64,000 nucleotides of DNA from Boswellia sacra (taxonomy: Eukaryota > Streptophyta > Magnoliopsida > Sapindales > Burseraceae): positions 186,001-250,000 of the forward strand of contig SNVD02009106.1 of NCBI GenBank assembly GCA_013180625.2, given 5' to 3'. The notes beneath the pieces are model-generated. The model was not told where the DNA came from. It worked only from the letters and a program-made list of their open reading frames with translations, and made no database searches. Made by a program: the position numbers and the translations under genes. Positions 1 to 10,759 of the stretch are shown one piece after another (position 1 is the first letter of the stretch; every line of letters starts with the position of its first letter).

Positions 1-1556
1 TTCCACATCACTGGCTAATCCTTCTTTAGAAGCCTGAATATCGGTGCACAAATGGTTGTCAACTTGGTGATAAATCAACTGTATATTGGATCTTTCCAAG
101 AAACCCTTTAACTTATTTCTTCATCTTGGGCGATGGCATCTCCGTAATTGCCTTGACTTTATTGAGATCTACCTCTATCCCCACCTTGCCAGCTACGAAC
201 TCCATCAGCTTCCCTGAGTTGACTCCAAAACATACTTTTTTGGATTTAGTTGCAGCTTGTACTTCTTCACCCTTTCTAAGAATCTGTCTAATGCTTCAAA
301 GTGACCATCTCGAGTTTAAGACTTTGCAATCATGTCTTCTACATAGACTTCTATCATATCATGACAGAACGTCACTGCCATTCATTGGTAGGTTGCCCCT
401 ACATTCTTCAATCTAAAGGGCATCACCTTATAATAAGAGGTTTCCCACTCCGTAATGAAGGCCATTTTCATCTTGTCTTCATTGGCCATCATTATCTTGT
501 TGTAACTAGAAAACCCATCTGCAAAAGAGAATATCACATTGGCAATGACGTTGTCTACTAACACATCAATATGAGGTAAAGAAAAGTCATCCTTCTTTTG
601 CACTGGCACGATATTGACTAACTATTCTGGATATTCCACCATATTTATAAACTTGACTTCAATATGCTTGGAGACTTCTTCCTTGATCTGGTCTCAACCT
701 CCTTAACTTTTGCTTGGCTAGCTTCATATGAGGATATGTTGGAATCGTATGCTCAGTGATACTTCTATCGATTCCAGACATGTTATCGTAAGACCAGGGG
801 AAGACTTCTTCATGTTTCTTTAGTAATTTTTCAAATCTCTCTCTCTTTTCAGGAGTTGTATCAAGTGCAATGCACATGTTCTTGGGTTTTTCAATTGCAC
901 CAAGATTAATGTCATGAGTTTGAATGACATTAATGTCAAATATGCCAATGAAATGCCAATTGTCATGCATCGTTCCATCATAAAGGACATCACATAAGTA
1001 AACAAATTGATTTTTCATTGCATTAAACTTGGAAACATATATAATGTCTTCTTCATCAGGCACAAATATATCCTCATAGTAGACATCCTTGATCCCTTCT
1101 TCAATGAAAGCAACAAGGTTAACAGACGGGTCCATTGGTGGCTCCGAAAGCTTCTCTTCCTTGATCTTCATATTTTTCATCTCCTTAGTCAAGTTATTCC
1201 TCTTAGAGATTTTGGCTTAAAGGATATCCTTGAAAATTTCAAATCGAACTTCAATATTCAATTGTAAACCCATGGTTCAATAGCTCTCACATATTTCGTA
1301 TCTTGAGTTTTGACAAACTTGATGATTTTTCTCCTTCTTGGGCTCAACTTCTCCATCTTCATCGAACACATAGCCCAACCAACCCTCTTCTAGTAGTTTG
1401 GCCTTTAAAGTTTGGAAGGGATGGTAGACCACTTCTATTCTTCCTAAGCCCAGTTCCTAGCAAGTATCCTTGCTTTCATCATTCTAGCAACAATTGAACC
1501 GACCTCGTCAATCATGGATACATGAAAACCTTCATACTCAAAGTAGTAGGTGCAAT
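1..1556 (-). pseudogene. Ty3/gypsy (Tat) element B: protease-RT fragment, left part of nested element
   Basis: This is a decayed pol segment running right to left and leaving the window at base 1. Around 1500-1200 the minus strand encodes the end of a protease-like domain. From 1192 to 659 it gives the acidic protease-RT linker (residues such as FVPDEEDIIYVSKFNAMKNQ). From 609 to 382 it gives RT sequence including LPHIDVLVDN, MMANEDKMKMAF and YYKVMPFRLKN. The same stretches recur at 13530-12160 in element A, so the two are paralogous copies. Frameshifts and stops separate the pieces, so nothing is functional. At 1556 the protease homology stops abruptly against truncated LTR sequence. The missing upstream protease, gag and 5' LTR of this element are found at 17790-23156, which shows that 1557-17789 is an insertion into it. 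Confidence 0.85.
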
Positions 1557-3288
1557 ACTCGATAAGAATAGCTTAAGTTGTTATACAATCCACCTAAATT
1601 GTTCATTTTATACACACATTTCTAATTTTATCTTTATTAAACAAATAAGGTGATTTTCAATCATGGTAGTTGTATATTCATACATAGAAGAAGGTGAGGA
1701 GAAAAGATAACATTCCCTTTCAAACATGGGCGAATGAGAGAAAGATTACAACAATTTTGTTATTCAACAAATAAAGTAAATTCTACTTTTAACACTTCAT
1801 ATATAACGTTCATTCATTCATATCAAGGCATATTCATGCATATTAAACATTGAACCTAATCAAATTAATTTGAGACTCAATAAATTAGGAATTTCTCACA
1901 ATCATATGTGAGTTTATTCAATGCTTATCAAGTCTCTTCATGGCATAAATTCATACATACATTCAATTATTCTAAGTGATGGTCCCTCACCATCAATGTG
2001 AGTCCACCATCACTTTATGATATTGTATAATTATTTAATTATATTTCTAAGCATGGCATATTCATACATTCATTCATATCAATCAATAAAAAGTCTAATT
2101 AAAGCCATAAACTAAAATCATGGCAATTCTACCTAGATAATTCTATCATGGTAATTCTACCCATTACTATTCTAGCATAATTCATAACAATTTATATTAT
2201 CATGGCATTTCTAGTCTAATCATGGCAATTCTAGCCTAATTCAATCAATCAATATCAAACCTGGCTATTCTAGCTCAATTCAAGCACTTAAGGGTAAACA
2301 CGGTATTTCTTACCTATTCTATACTATCTCCTAGCATGCTTCAAAAATCATAAGTCTTCGTAGAATAATTCTAATCATGAACTCCTAAACATGATTCTAA
2401 AGCATTCGTAAAGAAAATAAACTCCTAATCATGTTTCTAGATAAACGAGAGAAAGATGACTTACCTTGACAAGCATTTCCATCTTACGCAAGAAAGAAAG
2501 GGTTAAACAATTCATAAAATCCTAATCATGCTCCTAAGCATCAAAATAAATCTTAAATATGCTCGTTCTAAGCAAAATAAAACCTAAATATGCTTAATTC
2601 TAAGCAAAAAAAAAAAAAAGGAGAGAGAAGAGAGAGCTGCTCTCAAGATGTACCTTTTCTAGGTTTAGAGTAATAGAACGCCTAAAAATATTAAACTAGA
2701 AAAGACTCCTTGAACTCAACTATGTCTTCAAGAGGGAGAAGAGAGGATTTCAATGTGTCTTCAAAAGTGACAAGATGGGGTGTTTATATAGTTGAGGGCT
2801 AAGTTGAAGAAAGGAAAGAAAAAACAAAAATGGAAGGTTGTTAATGTAATTTTCCAAAAATGAGGGGAGGACAGCCGATCAGTTGTGTGAGAACCACCAG
2901 CCGACAGTGGGTGGACTGTCAACCAATGGTGGGACAGTTGGCCAACTATGGCCTATCAAACCCTTCGATTTTGCATTTTTTTCAATGCAATCTCTTCTGA
3001 CCTTCAGCAGTTTGATCATGCGTAACTCTTTGACTTCAACTCTAATTTGTGATCTATAAAATTTTGTGAAAATTAGACATCTGAAGCTTCATAACGGTGT
3101 ATGAGTTATCATTAGATTCCTCCTGGATTAATTTCTGCGATTTTTCAAAGTTATGTGTTAGTTTTCAAAGCTTTTGGTCAGTTTCTTCTTAACTTTCTTC
3201 CTTTTGCTTCCAAGGGCATTTTGATCATTTCTATTACTCAACATTCATCTTCACCTCATCATCGAGCCTAAAAAATCAAGTATTTATA
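1557..3288 (-). repeat. Element A 3' LTR, 3'-truncated
   Basis: One of four copies of a roughly 2-kb LTR in the window. It is colinear with 16027-17789, 21400-23156 and, inverted, 26889-28620. Its minus-strand 5' end (TATAAATACTTGATTTTTTA) lies at 3288 and corresponds to TATAGACAC... in the other copies. The last roughly 264 bp of the LTR, present next to the primer binding site in the other copies, are missing at the left end. A TATA box (TATATAAAC, minus) lies near 2790. Differences from the 5' LTR are frequent, roughly one per 8-10 bases over the first ~110 aligned bases by eye, so the insertion is old. Confidence 0.85.
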
Positions 3289-3304
3289 GCTTTCCTCTTA
3301 CTTT
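3289..3304 (-). other. Polypurine tract of element A
   Basis: Read on the minus strand, the bases just before the 3' LTR are AAAGTAAGAGGAAAGC, a purine-rich run in the position expected for the plus-strand primer of an LTR retrotransposon. Assignment rests on position and composition. Confidence 0.55.
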
Positions 3305-3439
3305 GGAGAAGTTTGTGAGACAAAAATTGACAAAGTACTCTTACTTTGTCTCTCCTCTTCTCATCATGGCATCCTCGCTTTTATCTGTATTCTGTTAGAT
3401 TTCTCATCATCTACTTTCCTCTTCAATTTCTAGAAATGA

Positions 3440-3660
3440 GGTGTGCCCACTCAAGGGCTAAAGTGCATCCTCCTAATGCATACAATTTACTTCTTTGAGT
3501 GCAAACAATGTGCACTCTTCTAGTGTGGACAATTGCTTCTTTCTGATGCACAGAGTGCATCCTTATGATGCATGATGTGCACTCTTCTAGTACGAACAAA
3601 TGCATTCTTCTAATGCATAGAATGCATCCTTATGATGATAAGAAGAAACAAGTTTTAGTG
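3440..3660. repeat. TGCA-rich minisatellite, about 67-bp period
   Basis: Imperfect tandem units built from gtgcactcttctagt, tgcatccttatgatgca and ttcttctaatgcat. The string gtgcactcttctag recurs at 3510 and 3577, giving a period near 67 bp. The array lies just inside the 3' LTR of element A, in the 3' untranslated part of the element. Confidence 0.65.
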
Positions 3661-4030
3661 CACTTCCATCCTAGGGTTTGCTAGCACTCCTCAGTGCACC
3701 TATTCTAAGAGCTTCAAACACTCTTAAGTGCACCCAATTCTTAGGGTTTTCAACACTCTTTAGTGCATCTCTTCTTAGGACTTGTGCCTATTCTAAGGGC
3801 TTAAAATACTCTTAAGTGTATCTATTTCTTATGGTTTTTAACACTCTTTAATGCACCTCTTCTTAAGGTATATGCCTATTCTAAGGGCTTAAAACACTCT
3901 TAAGTGTACCTACTTTTTAAGGTTTTCAACACTCTTCGTGCACCTCTTCTTAGGGCTTTTGCTATCTAAGGGTTTAAAACACTCTTAAGTGCACCTATGC
4001 CTTAGGGTTTCTTCTAATGCATGTCCATCG
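3660..4030. repeat. 88-bp tandem repeat (44-bp half units), about 3.5 copies
   Basis: Units begin with tctaagggcttaaaacactc at 3704, 3792, 3880 and 3965, so periods are 88, 88 and 85 bp. Each unit is itself a dimer of about 44 bp: the first half reads like ttctaagggcttaaaacactcttaagtgcac and the second like ttcttagggttttcaacactctttagtgcac. It lies in the 3' untranslated region of element A, where tandem arrays are known to arise in Tat/Ogre elements. Confidence 0.8.
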
Positions 4031-4593
4031 AGAAAATGTTTATCATGCACTGCTTCTCGGTCTTTAGACCTTTTTATTCTTTATGCCTTCAGCTGAGTAT
4101 TCTTCATTCTTCTTTGATATCTTCAGACTTTATATCTATTGGGTTGTATGCCTTTCTTCTGAGTATTCTTGCTTCTATTTTTTATTTCTTTTAGTCCACT
4201 GGAGAAAAATTCTTGATTCATTATGCTTTGGCATTCTTTGTTCTTGATCTCTTTAGATTTTGCATTCATAGGACCTTTCACTAAGGGAGTTCATATCATG
4301 TTGTTGATTCTTGAACTCACTGGGGATATTTTCATTGTCCTTGTAAATTCCTGCAAAATATCAAACATCTCTTGATGATTTAAAATCAATTCAAATTTTT
4401 ACCTTATTCAATGTGTTCTTCAATAAACTGCTTCCTAATCTTTGGAGGAATTCTTCCATGTGATTTCAAACAAAGATTCCATCGATTAATGTTACTCAAC
4501 TTTCCTTGTGAGTTGCTAAGCTATTGCCATGGCCAAGTGCCTGTCACCGGGACATTTGAAAATTGTTTCAGTGTCTTAAAGTTGATGTAAAGG
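4031..4593. other. Element A 3' region, no recognised feature
   Basis: AT-rich sequence between the 88-bp repeat array and the pyrimidine tract. I see no convincing coding frame, repeat or regulatory motif on either strand. It is presumed to be part of the retroelement's 3' untranslated region. Confidence 0.4.
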
Positions 4594-4798
4594 ACTTCTC
4601 TTTCCTATCTCTTTTTTCTCTTTTTTTTTCTCTTTCTCTTTTTCTCTTTCTCTGTCTTCTCTGTCTCTCTTCTTTTCTTTTCTTTCTTTTCCTTTTTCCT
4701 CTTTTTTCCTTTTCTTTCTTTCTTCTTTTTTCTTTATTTTTTTCTTTTTTCTTTCTTTTTTCTTATTTCTTTCCTCTCTTCTTTTTTCTTTGGCCTTT
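4594..4798. repeat. Polypyrimidine (CT/TTTC) tract
   Basis: About 200 bases are almost entirely C and T on the plus strand (ctctttctctttttctct and similar). The leucine/phenylalanine-rich reading frame across it is an artefact of composition. Confidence 0.85.
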
Positions 4799-4825
4799 TA
4801 CCATTATGCCCCTCATTAAAAGGAT

Positions 4826-4916
4826 AATAGGTTGGCTGTGGGAGGACCACTGATCGACGATTTGACTGTCGATTGGTGGTCAGTCGACAGTCGCCTAACG
4901 GTGGCAGGTCTATATG
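4826..4916. repeat. GC-rich CCGAC/GTCGG repeat island (before the PMD pseudogene)
   Basis: A GC-rich run in AT-rich surroundings, with overlapping short inverted and direct motifs (ccactgatcgacgatt, gactgtcgattggtgg, tcagtcgacagtcgcc). The same style of island occurs at 2869-2955, 7665-7745, 17345-17465, 22750-22845 and 27215-27345. It ends with tctatatgggg, a weak TATA-like string about 105 bp before the first PMD-pseudogene ATG on the plus strand. Confidence 0.6.
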
Positions 4917-5021
4917 GGGACCCTTGGTCTTCCTTTGCTTCATTTGCACACCATTTCTTCATTTTTCATCTGATTTGCCTTCTATTTTCTCCTACGTGTT
5001 CATCTTGACTTCATCTTTCTA

Positions 5022-7112
5022 ATGGTGGGTCATCCAATCCATTTTGACTTGATTGAGAGATATCCAATCTGGAGATCAATGTTGAGACGTCTTTCGATAG
5101 ACTAAGAGGTGCCTGTTGCCTATGATGTGGATTCTCACATGATTAACCAGGTATGCATTCTCCTTCACTCTTCAATTTTCCATTTTATAGGAATTTCTAG
5201 GCATATATTCATGTAGAGACTTAAATTTATTACCTTAGGACTTCCATGAGAACAAGGTGTGTGGGTCATTTCTAGAGCCCACAATTGGTTCTTAGAGATA
5301 GAAATTGACATTGTTATGAATAGGATTACTACTACCAGCTTTCATGAGTTTATTACTTCTCTTCCAAATGCCTCATGACACACTGATTGTGGATCATTGG
5401 TTGCTTTATGTGAGATGTGGATGAACATGACTCACACTTTATATCTCCCAATTGGTGAGATGACTATCATGCACTTCGATATTACTGCTCTGACTGGCCT
5501 TTTATGTGGTAGGAAGGTTATACCCATTGATACTTGCATTACAGACTTGAGAGATTAGAGAGATCTGGTTCGTCAGCTTCTTGGATGTGATGTGAAGATC
5601 AAAAACAACATTGCCATTCGGTACAATGCATTATACAAATATTGGAAAGAAGATCAGATCTAACTTCAGTCGAGGTAAATTAGTATACACATAGCTTCAT
5701 CATGTATATGTTTGGATCGATGCTTTTTAACAATGCATCAAACACTACCTTCTTGACTTTGCTTCCTGCCCTTTGGGATCTTGACCAAGTATGGACCTTC
5801 GATTGGGGTCGTGTTGCTCTCGGCCAATTGTGCTTCGGTTTAGACTGTGCTTGTTGAGGTGTTACTGCAATTACCAATTTTGCTCTATTACTTGAGGTAA
5901 TTTATTTTATTTTTACACCTTCATGTTTTGTCTTTGTGAATTCCATTTTTAATTTTGTCTTTTTTATAATAGATGTGGCCTACGAGTTAGGGGTACTACC
6001 TTCCCCACTTCCTGCTTGTCAGAACTTTTCTTTCCCCTAGATAAAGAGGTGGGCTGCATGTCGTGCGAAGCTCGAGAGATCTCACGAGCTGGATTTCTTT
6101 CGTGATTACATCCACATGATGACCTGCGACAAGGTAAAAGACATTATAGTCAATATTTCATTCTTATTTATATCATAATCTCACCACACTTCTATCTTGC
6201 ATAGATTTGTTCTGAGTGGTGGGGACCTATTGAGAACTGGTCAACAGCTATCGTCTTCTTCTTCCATGCATTGACATCATGATGTGGTATCCAAGTAACC
6301 GAGTCTGGGATTGGTTCAGAGGTCCAGATCATCATTAGATTCCTCCTTCTCTACCAATCCTGATGATAAATTTTGTGGACTTAGCTATGGAGCCAGAAGT
6401 GACAGTTTACATTGTTGGGATTCACTTGAGCGAGACTGAGTTTCCTTTGATAAAAGTTTCTTATGCTAAGTAGGCTTAAACCACATTGCTATATACTAGG
6501 CCAGGTCAACCTATTGATGAGGTTCTCCATCCCCCTACTAGTGCTACTCATGGCTCTTCCAGCCATGCTAATAGCTCTTCCACTTGTCGTGGGAAGAGAT
6601 CGAGGGTTTCTTCCTCTAATACTAGCATGTTTGCCTCCAGCCCCTACAGTTACTCCAGTTGTTCCAGCTGATCATATGATTAATGACCTCTAGGCCTACG
6701 CCAGCAATGCAGTCTACACGTGGGATGCTAGCAGGTAGATCAGCAGCCACATGATCATTGAGAATTTGACCATGCCTGTTCCTTTGATTCCTCATGATAC
6801 CACTCTGGTAATCTTCTGACCATGTATTCTTCAACTTTCATATTATTCTTCAAATATATTTTAGTCATAAAAATGCAATGTAATGCAGGTACCATGTTCT
6901 TTGATAGAGCGTGTCTTTCGAACGCAATATGTCTTGTAGATGTCTCACCAGTATCAGGTAAAGTAATATTCTATGCTTCATGTATGCATGATTTTTATCT
7001 TAATAATTTTTCTAACTATTTGCTTCTTGCTTGGATTAGAAGAGTCGCTAGGAGAATACTCATTTTGAGTGAGAGATTGAGCACCTTTATGCCTAAGTTG
7101 CTACATTTTCTA

Positions 7113-7143
<31 letters not shown>

Positions 7144-7163
7144 TGATGAGTGAGGACTATTGT
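5022..7163 (+). pseudogene. Plant mobile domain (PMD, aminotransferase-like) pseudogene, antisense in element A
   Basis: The plus strand, opposite to the retroelement, encodes a decayed PMD protein. Recognisable blocks are the N-terminal piece from ATG 5022 (HPIHFDLIERYPIWRSMLRR), THTLYLPIGEMTIMHFDIT then ALTGLL at 5430-5510, and VWTFDWGRVALGQLCFGLD near 5785-5850. The last block resembles the PMD segment before the helical C-terminal part. The gene ends with an acidic tail encoded by the GAT run near 7113-7143. Blocks are separated by GT...AG gaps: 5151-5238, 5897-5972, 6134-6204, 6808-6888 and 6958-7039, each 71-88 bp, the size of small plant introns. In-frame stops show it is dead. PMD proteins (MAIN/MAIL1 family) exist as host genes and as passengers of transposable elements. 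Exact exon ends are inferred by eye. Confidence 0.7.
7113..7143 (+). repeat. (GAT)n microsatellite
   Basis: About ten ATG/GAT repeats. In the frame of the PMD pseudogene they encode a poly-Asp run followed by G-D-E and a stop, so this is probably the acidic C-terminus of the captured gene. Confidence 0.85.
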
Positions 7164-7664
7164 CATTACTTTTCTTCATGTTGATTTCTTCCTTTCATAT
7201 AAGAAAGCTCCCTTCTGTTGTGCTTCCCACTATTACCTAATAGGGTTTTTGAGTACAATAAGTAGGCTTTTTTTGATTGAAGCTCTCCTCGGACCATTAC
7301 TGATGATTAAGCGTTTCCTGACTCAATGAGAAAGCTCTACTTTAAGCCTTTCTTCAAAGTTATTTAGTTTTCACGTATGAACTTTTATGCTTTGAATTTT
7401 TATGATGTGCAACCAAAGCAATCAGTTATATGAACAAATTTCAAAGATTTAAGTAAAAATTTTCTATTTTTAGCTTCATGCACTACTTCTTAAAGTGTGC
7501 GTATTTTGAATAATTTAATTCAAATTTGCTCGAATTTTTTTCTACATCATCATTTATTCAATTTTGAACATAATTATAAAATCTGGAAGTTGCGTGCTTG
7601 AAACTGCTTGTCGGCATGCAAACCGCAATTCGAAAACAAGCAAAAAAGAATGTTGGAGGGCCTT
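7164..7664. other. Element A 3' region, no recognised feature
   Basis: AT-rich spacer between the two antisense pseudogenes. No frame, repeat or motif stands out. Confidence 0.4.
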
Positions 7665-7745
7665 TTGCCCTAACCACGGCCGGCTGACCGTTGGACCGCT
7701 GGCCGACAATGGGATAGCTGGCCTATAGTCTTTCCACTACCTGCA
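7665..7745. repeat. GC-rich repeat island (before the DUF7745-like pseudogene)
   Basis: It contains cacggccggctgaccgttgg, accgctggccgacaatggg and agctggcc, the same style of degenerate repeat as in the LTR islands. A tatttaag string lies about 40-50 bp downstream on the plus strand (near 7787), before the antisense DUF7745-like remnant. Confidence 0.6.
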
Positions 7746-7929
7746 GGGGTCATTGTTCCTATTTTCTTTTCTACTTCATTTCTTGCACTATTTAAGTGTT
7801 GCTTCTCTTATGCTTTTCTCTGCACTTTTTAACACATCCTTTCTCGATTTTCGAGCTTTCTTTCATTTTTTTTTTACTTCTCTTCACGTTTTCAATATGT
7901 TTGGGGCCTCTTTCAAGACTTTTCAACCT

Positions 7930-8520
7930 CTCTTAAAGCTTCTAAAAGATGATGACTGGAAGTGGATCGAATCTAACTGTCTCTACAATTTGAAGTTCAT
8001 TTAACTTGTGAAACTCGACATTCCTTTTCTCAAGGAGTGCACAACCTTTTGGGATTCTCATGATCATGTCTTTTGCTTCAATAGGTAATAGCTTTGCCCT
8101 TTGTATGAGGAATTTTCTGCCATACTCAATGTTCATTCATCTAATTTTGAGAGCACCATTCTACCTACTGTTGAGACACCTTCGATGTCTGATCTTACCG
8201 ACTTCTTCGGCTTTTCGATTTTTACCATAGGTATTCATATAAATGTGGTAGAGTGACATTGTCTTTCATCATGCCTTTTCTTGAGATTATAGATAGGACC
8301 TCGTTCTGTTAGTTTTGCCTTTTTCAGTTCTGCCTTCTTGTATAGTTTCTACTAGTCTCATCGGATGGTCTTGGCAACCCACATCTTGTGACCACATTCC
8401 TTATATGGGACTACGTTTCATGGTAGTTCCCTTGATTCTTGTTGAGACATTGATTAGCCTAGACCATATCTGGATCGATTCGGGTCAGAGATTCGGTGGC
8501 AGTCTTCTGCTCCTTTAAGT
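7930..8520 (+). pseudogene. DUF7745-like (PMD-related) pseudogene, antisense in element A
   Basis: A single plus-strand frame with three stops, running 7948-8231, carries FWDSHDHVFCFN, then LCPLYEEFSAIL, then TVETPSMSDLTDFFGF. A second frame at 8310-8518 carries VPLILVETLISLDHIW and FGGSLLLL. These blocks, in this order, resemble the DUF7745 family, a plant-specific domain of unknown biochemical role often found next to plant-mobile-domain and retrotransposon proteins. Family recognition is from memory of its conserved blocks. The remnant lies opposite in strand to gag-pol, between integrase and the 3' LTR. It is disrupted further by the minisatellite that follows. It could be a second extra ORF of element A or an older passenger. 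Confidence 0.6.
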
Positions 8521-8544
8521 ACTTTCTTTTCAACTCTAATTTTT

Positions 8545-8835
8545 GTCTAAGTCTCCTTTTCAGTTTTTCAACTAATCGGGTTCATTTTTCTTCCTTTTTT
8601 TTTCATGCTCTATTTTTTTCCTAAGTCGCCCTTTCGAGTTTTCGACTCAGCGAGCTTTCTATAACTTTTGCATGAACTTTTTTTTTGGGCTTTCAACTCA
8701 GCAGGCTTTTTATTCTTTTTTTTCCTCTCCGGCTTAACTTTTGCCTAAGCTGCCCTTTCGGGTTTTCAACTTAGCAAGCATGCCTTAATTTTTGTCAAAG
8801 CCGCCTTATCAGGTTTTCAACTTAGCAGGCTTTTT
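8545..8835. repeat. Irregular minisatellite, five units of about 50-75 bp
   Basis: The core gcctaagccgccctttcggg followed by ttttcaactcagcaggcttt recurs with variation, starting near 8545, 8620, 8680, 8743 and 8794. Units are separated by variable T-rich stretches. It lies within the 3' untranslated part of element A, right after the DUF7745-like frame. Confidence 0.7.
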
Positions 8836-9612
8836 CTTATTTTTCTTTTTCAAATTTGGTTACAAGAGAAGCTATATATTCTGGCACTACCTGAGGAGGA
8901 TATTTTCCATTATAGCCCTCGACTTCATACAAGGAGGAGACTTGAGAAACGTGCTTCTTGGGTTGACTAGCTTCGAGTCATTCTAGACACTCAAATCTGT
9001 TGGCAATGTTCACGATCAAGGTTGGGGCACGTGACAATCGAGATCTATATTAGGTGCGTGTCTTTGGCGGGTTTCACCCATAGTTCATTATGTAATTCTT
9101 CCATACTACATTGGAAGTGTGGACTTAAGCAGAGGATCATGGATTCGCCAATTGCATTCGAGCCTGGTAAATTGTTTGATCGTGTGAGGGACTTCTGGCC
9201 GCATCGAACCATCGAGAGGAATTTGTTCCATGATTCTGACTTTGAGACAGATGATTGATACAAGGGTTAGGTGACACTTCAGGTTTCCATTTCTGATCCT
9301 ATTGTTGGAGCCAAACATTGCCCTGAAAGATAACACGAACTTATTTATAGTCTAATGAAGAGGCAGAGGTGACATTGACAGTTCCATTGTTAGCTTAGAT
9401 GTTAGATGCTTTCCTTTTGTTATAATGCAAAATAATAAGACATTTCAAGGCATATTTGTTTCCAAACAATTTCATTTCATTAATAAAAGTATAACTATTT
9501 TGTTCTTCGAATAATATGTGCATAATAAGACAACTCATGTAATTAATCAGCCATTTCTGATTTTTTAATTAATTATTTTTCCTCACACTCTCTTTTCTTT
9601 CAATCTCACTTT
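8836..9612 (+). other. Possible continuation of antisense ORF, then spacer
   Basis: The plus strand has open stretches at 8843-8983 and 9022-9258; the second ends in an acidic FETDD then stop. They could be the C-terminal part of the DUF7745-like protein, but I cannot recognise a domain. From 9260 to 9612 I see nothing before the integrase stop on the minus strand. Confidence 0.3.
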
Positions 9613-10740
9613 CACACATAGTATCTCTTTAGCCTATCCAAGTTGATGGGCTCAGTAAGCTCATTCCCTTCCACGTCTGATAAGATAATGGCTCTATCAG
9701 ACATGACCTTCGTCACAATGAATAGGCCCTCCCAATTAGGCTTGAACTTTCCTCTCGGATCAAACATTACTTGTCTTGCTTATTTAAGGACCAATTCCCT
9801 TTTTCTGAATTTTCTCACCTTTATTCTCTTACTAAAGGCTCGAGTAACCCACTTCTAGGACAACTATATATGATATTTGGCTTTTATTCCTTTCTTATCA
9901 ATCAAGGCCAATTGTTCACATCTATTTTGAATCCACTCCCCTTCAAGAATTTTTGCTTCCATCAGAACCCTCACTTACTTCAATTCTATCTCAATTGGTA
10001 GGATCGCTTCTGAACCATACACTAATAAGAAGGGTGTTATGCCTATTGAGCTTCTAGATGTCGCTCTATAACCCCATAATACAAACAATAGTTTCTCTGC
10101 CCAATCTTTATGTGTCGCACCATCTTGTCTAACATCTTCTTAATGTTCTTATTAGCCACTTCTACTACTCTATTCGCTTACGGTCGGTACATAGATGACG
10201 TATGGTGCACAATCCCATATTTCTCAAACAAGGCTTTAGTCTCAGCTTGGAAATGAACCCTATCATCAGCCACGACATGATATGGTACTTCAAATGTACC
10301 TATAATATTCTTCTCGATGAACTTCACTATTTGCTTTGCCCCCAGTTTATTGTAGGACTCAACTTCCATCCACTTGGTGAAGTAGTCAATCACCACCATC
10401 ATATATCGATGCCTATTAGAGGCTGGCAGCTTTATCTCGCCTATAATGTCAATGCCCTATGCAGTAAAAGGCTATAATGTTGTCATTCCTTGTAGCTCAA
10501 AGGGTGATTAGTGAATCAAATTTTCATTGATTTGGCACTCATGACATCTCTTCACAAACTAAACACAATCTGTCTCCATGATTAACCAATAAAAGCCCTC
10601 CCTCATAATCTTCTTTGCAAGCATTAGCCCATTTATGTGTAGCCCACACACACCACTATGGATTTCTTCCATAAGCCTTCTAGCTTCTTTCTCATCGGCA
10701 CATCTTAATTGCATCTCTTTTGGCATATTCTTATATTTTA
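9613..10740 (-). pseudogene. Element A integrase (Ty3/gypsy, Tat)
   Basis: Reading leftward from about 10740, an N-terminal HHCC zinc-finger-like block appears (EIHSGVCGLH, then METDC, FVKRCHECQ), followed by the catalytic core (DIIGEIKLPA, MMVVIDYFTKWMEVE, HVVADDRVHF). A C-terminal module rich in basic and aromatic residues includes PNWEGLFIVTKV and ends with INLDRLKRYYV and a stop near 9613. Integrase would insert the cDNA copy into chromosomal DNA. Several in-frame stops and a frame change show it is inactive. The position after a second RNase H domain fits Tat-lineage Ty3/gypsy order. The C-terminus is the retroelement's last sense ORF; everything further left up to the LTR is untranslated or antisense. 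Confidence 0.88.
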
Positions 10741-10759
10741 CTTCTTGATGACAAGTAAA

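Noticed and set aside
4563..4853. 96-aa Phe/Leu/Ser-rich open frame resembling a membrane protein
   Set aside because: It lies entirely in a polypyrimidine tract; composition alone yields such a frame.
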